From positions 1 through 5,457 of the forward strand of contig JACCXR010000344.1 of assembly GCA_013696915.1 (NCBI GenBank): a stretch of 5,457 nucleotides of DNA, written 5' to 3'. A program made the position numbers and the translations under genes. Source of the DNA: Euzebyaceae bacterium. Its GTDB lineage: Bacteria > Actinomycetota > Nitriliruptoria > Euzebyales > Egibacteraceae. Below, piece by piece: positions 5,418-5,457 of the stretch. How positions within the stretch are numbered: position 1 is the stretch's first letter; every line of letters begins with the position of its first letter. The notes below the pieces were generated by a model that saw nothing but the letters and a program-made list of their open reading frames with translations, did no database searches and was not told where the DNA came from.

Positions 5418-5457
5418 TCAGCTCCCGGACCGGCCGCCGCCACCCGCGGACCGGCCG
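5418..5457 (-). CDS. Possible 3' end of the gene upstream of whiA
   Basis: One minus-strand frame is open from the window edge to a TGA at 5420-5418, four bases before the whiA ATG, and would end GRSAGGGGRSGS. Tight spacing like this is common in the yvcK-whiA pair of Actinobacteria, so a YvcK-type protein is what I would expect. The 12 visible residues are low-complexity and identify nothing. Confidence 0.25.
   Translation of the reverse strand, partial: GRSAGGGGRSGS
5422..5426 (-). promoter_or_regulatory. Ribosome binding site of whiA
   Basis: GGGAG on the minus strand ends 8 bases before the ATG at 5413. It decides between this start and the in-frame GTG at 5443. Confidence 0.6.

Overview
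This window is GC-rich bacterial chromosome and looks actinobacterial. The minus strand carries whiA, gap, pgk and tpiA in that order, which is a classic actinobacterial arrangement: the sporulation/cell-division regulator WhiA followed by the central glycolytic genes. High GC, GTG and TTG starts, overlapping stop/start codons and leaderless-looking promoter spacing fit this. A deep-branching class such as Thermoleophilia is possible, but that is an inference from the style of the proteins, not something the sequence proves.

Right to left (the direction of transcription): positions 5457-5418 may hold the last codons of an upstream gene, where yvcK would be expected. whiA (5413-4352) is followed by a 65-bp gap with a candidate promoter. 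Then come gap (4286-3279), pgk (3282-2083, GTGA overlap with gap) and tpiA (2083-1310, TGATG overlap with pgk). The three enzymes turn triose phosphates into 3-phosphoglycerate. They are very probably one co-translated operon, and all catalytic residues I can check are present.

Downstream of tpiA, still on the minus strand, is a two-gene toxin-antitoxin module: a Phd-like antitoxin with a long helical tail (1247-792) and a RelE/ParE-like toxin (788-444). The module has its own candidate leaderless promoter, whose spacer is an inverted repeat, so it can probably be expressed and autoregulated apart from the glycolytic operon. The toxin starts with TTG in the same frame as the antitoxin, two codons after its stop.

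At the left edge, on the plus strand, is the C-terminal part of a VapC-like PIN-domain toxin. It is readable only by stitching three frames, each step equal to one missing base. It is either a decayed toxin gene or a stretch with sequencing deletions. The region beyond the glycolytic operon, where secG often lies in Actinobacteria, is therefore a small toxin-antitoxin neighbourhood. I see no CRISPR array, RNA gene, insertion sequence or clear intrinsic terminator. The housekeeping part is ordinary; the toxin-antitoxin side holds most of the interest.
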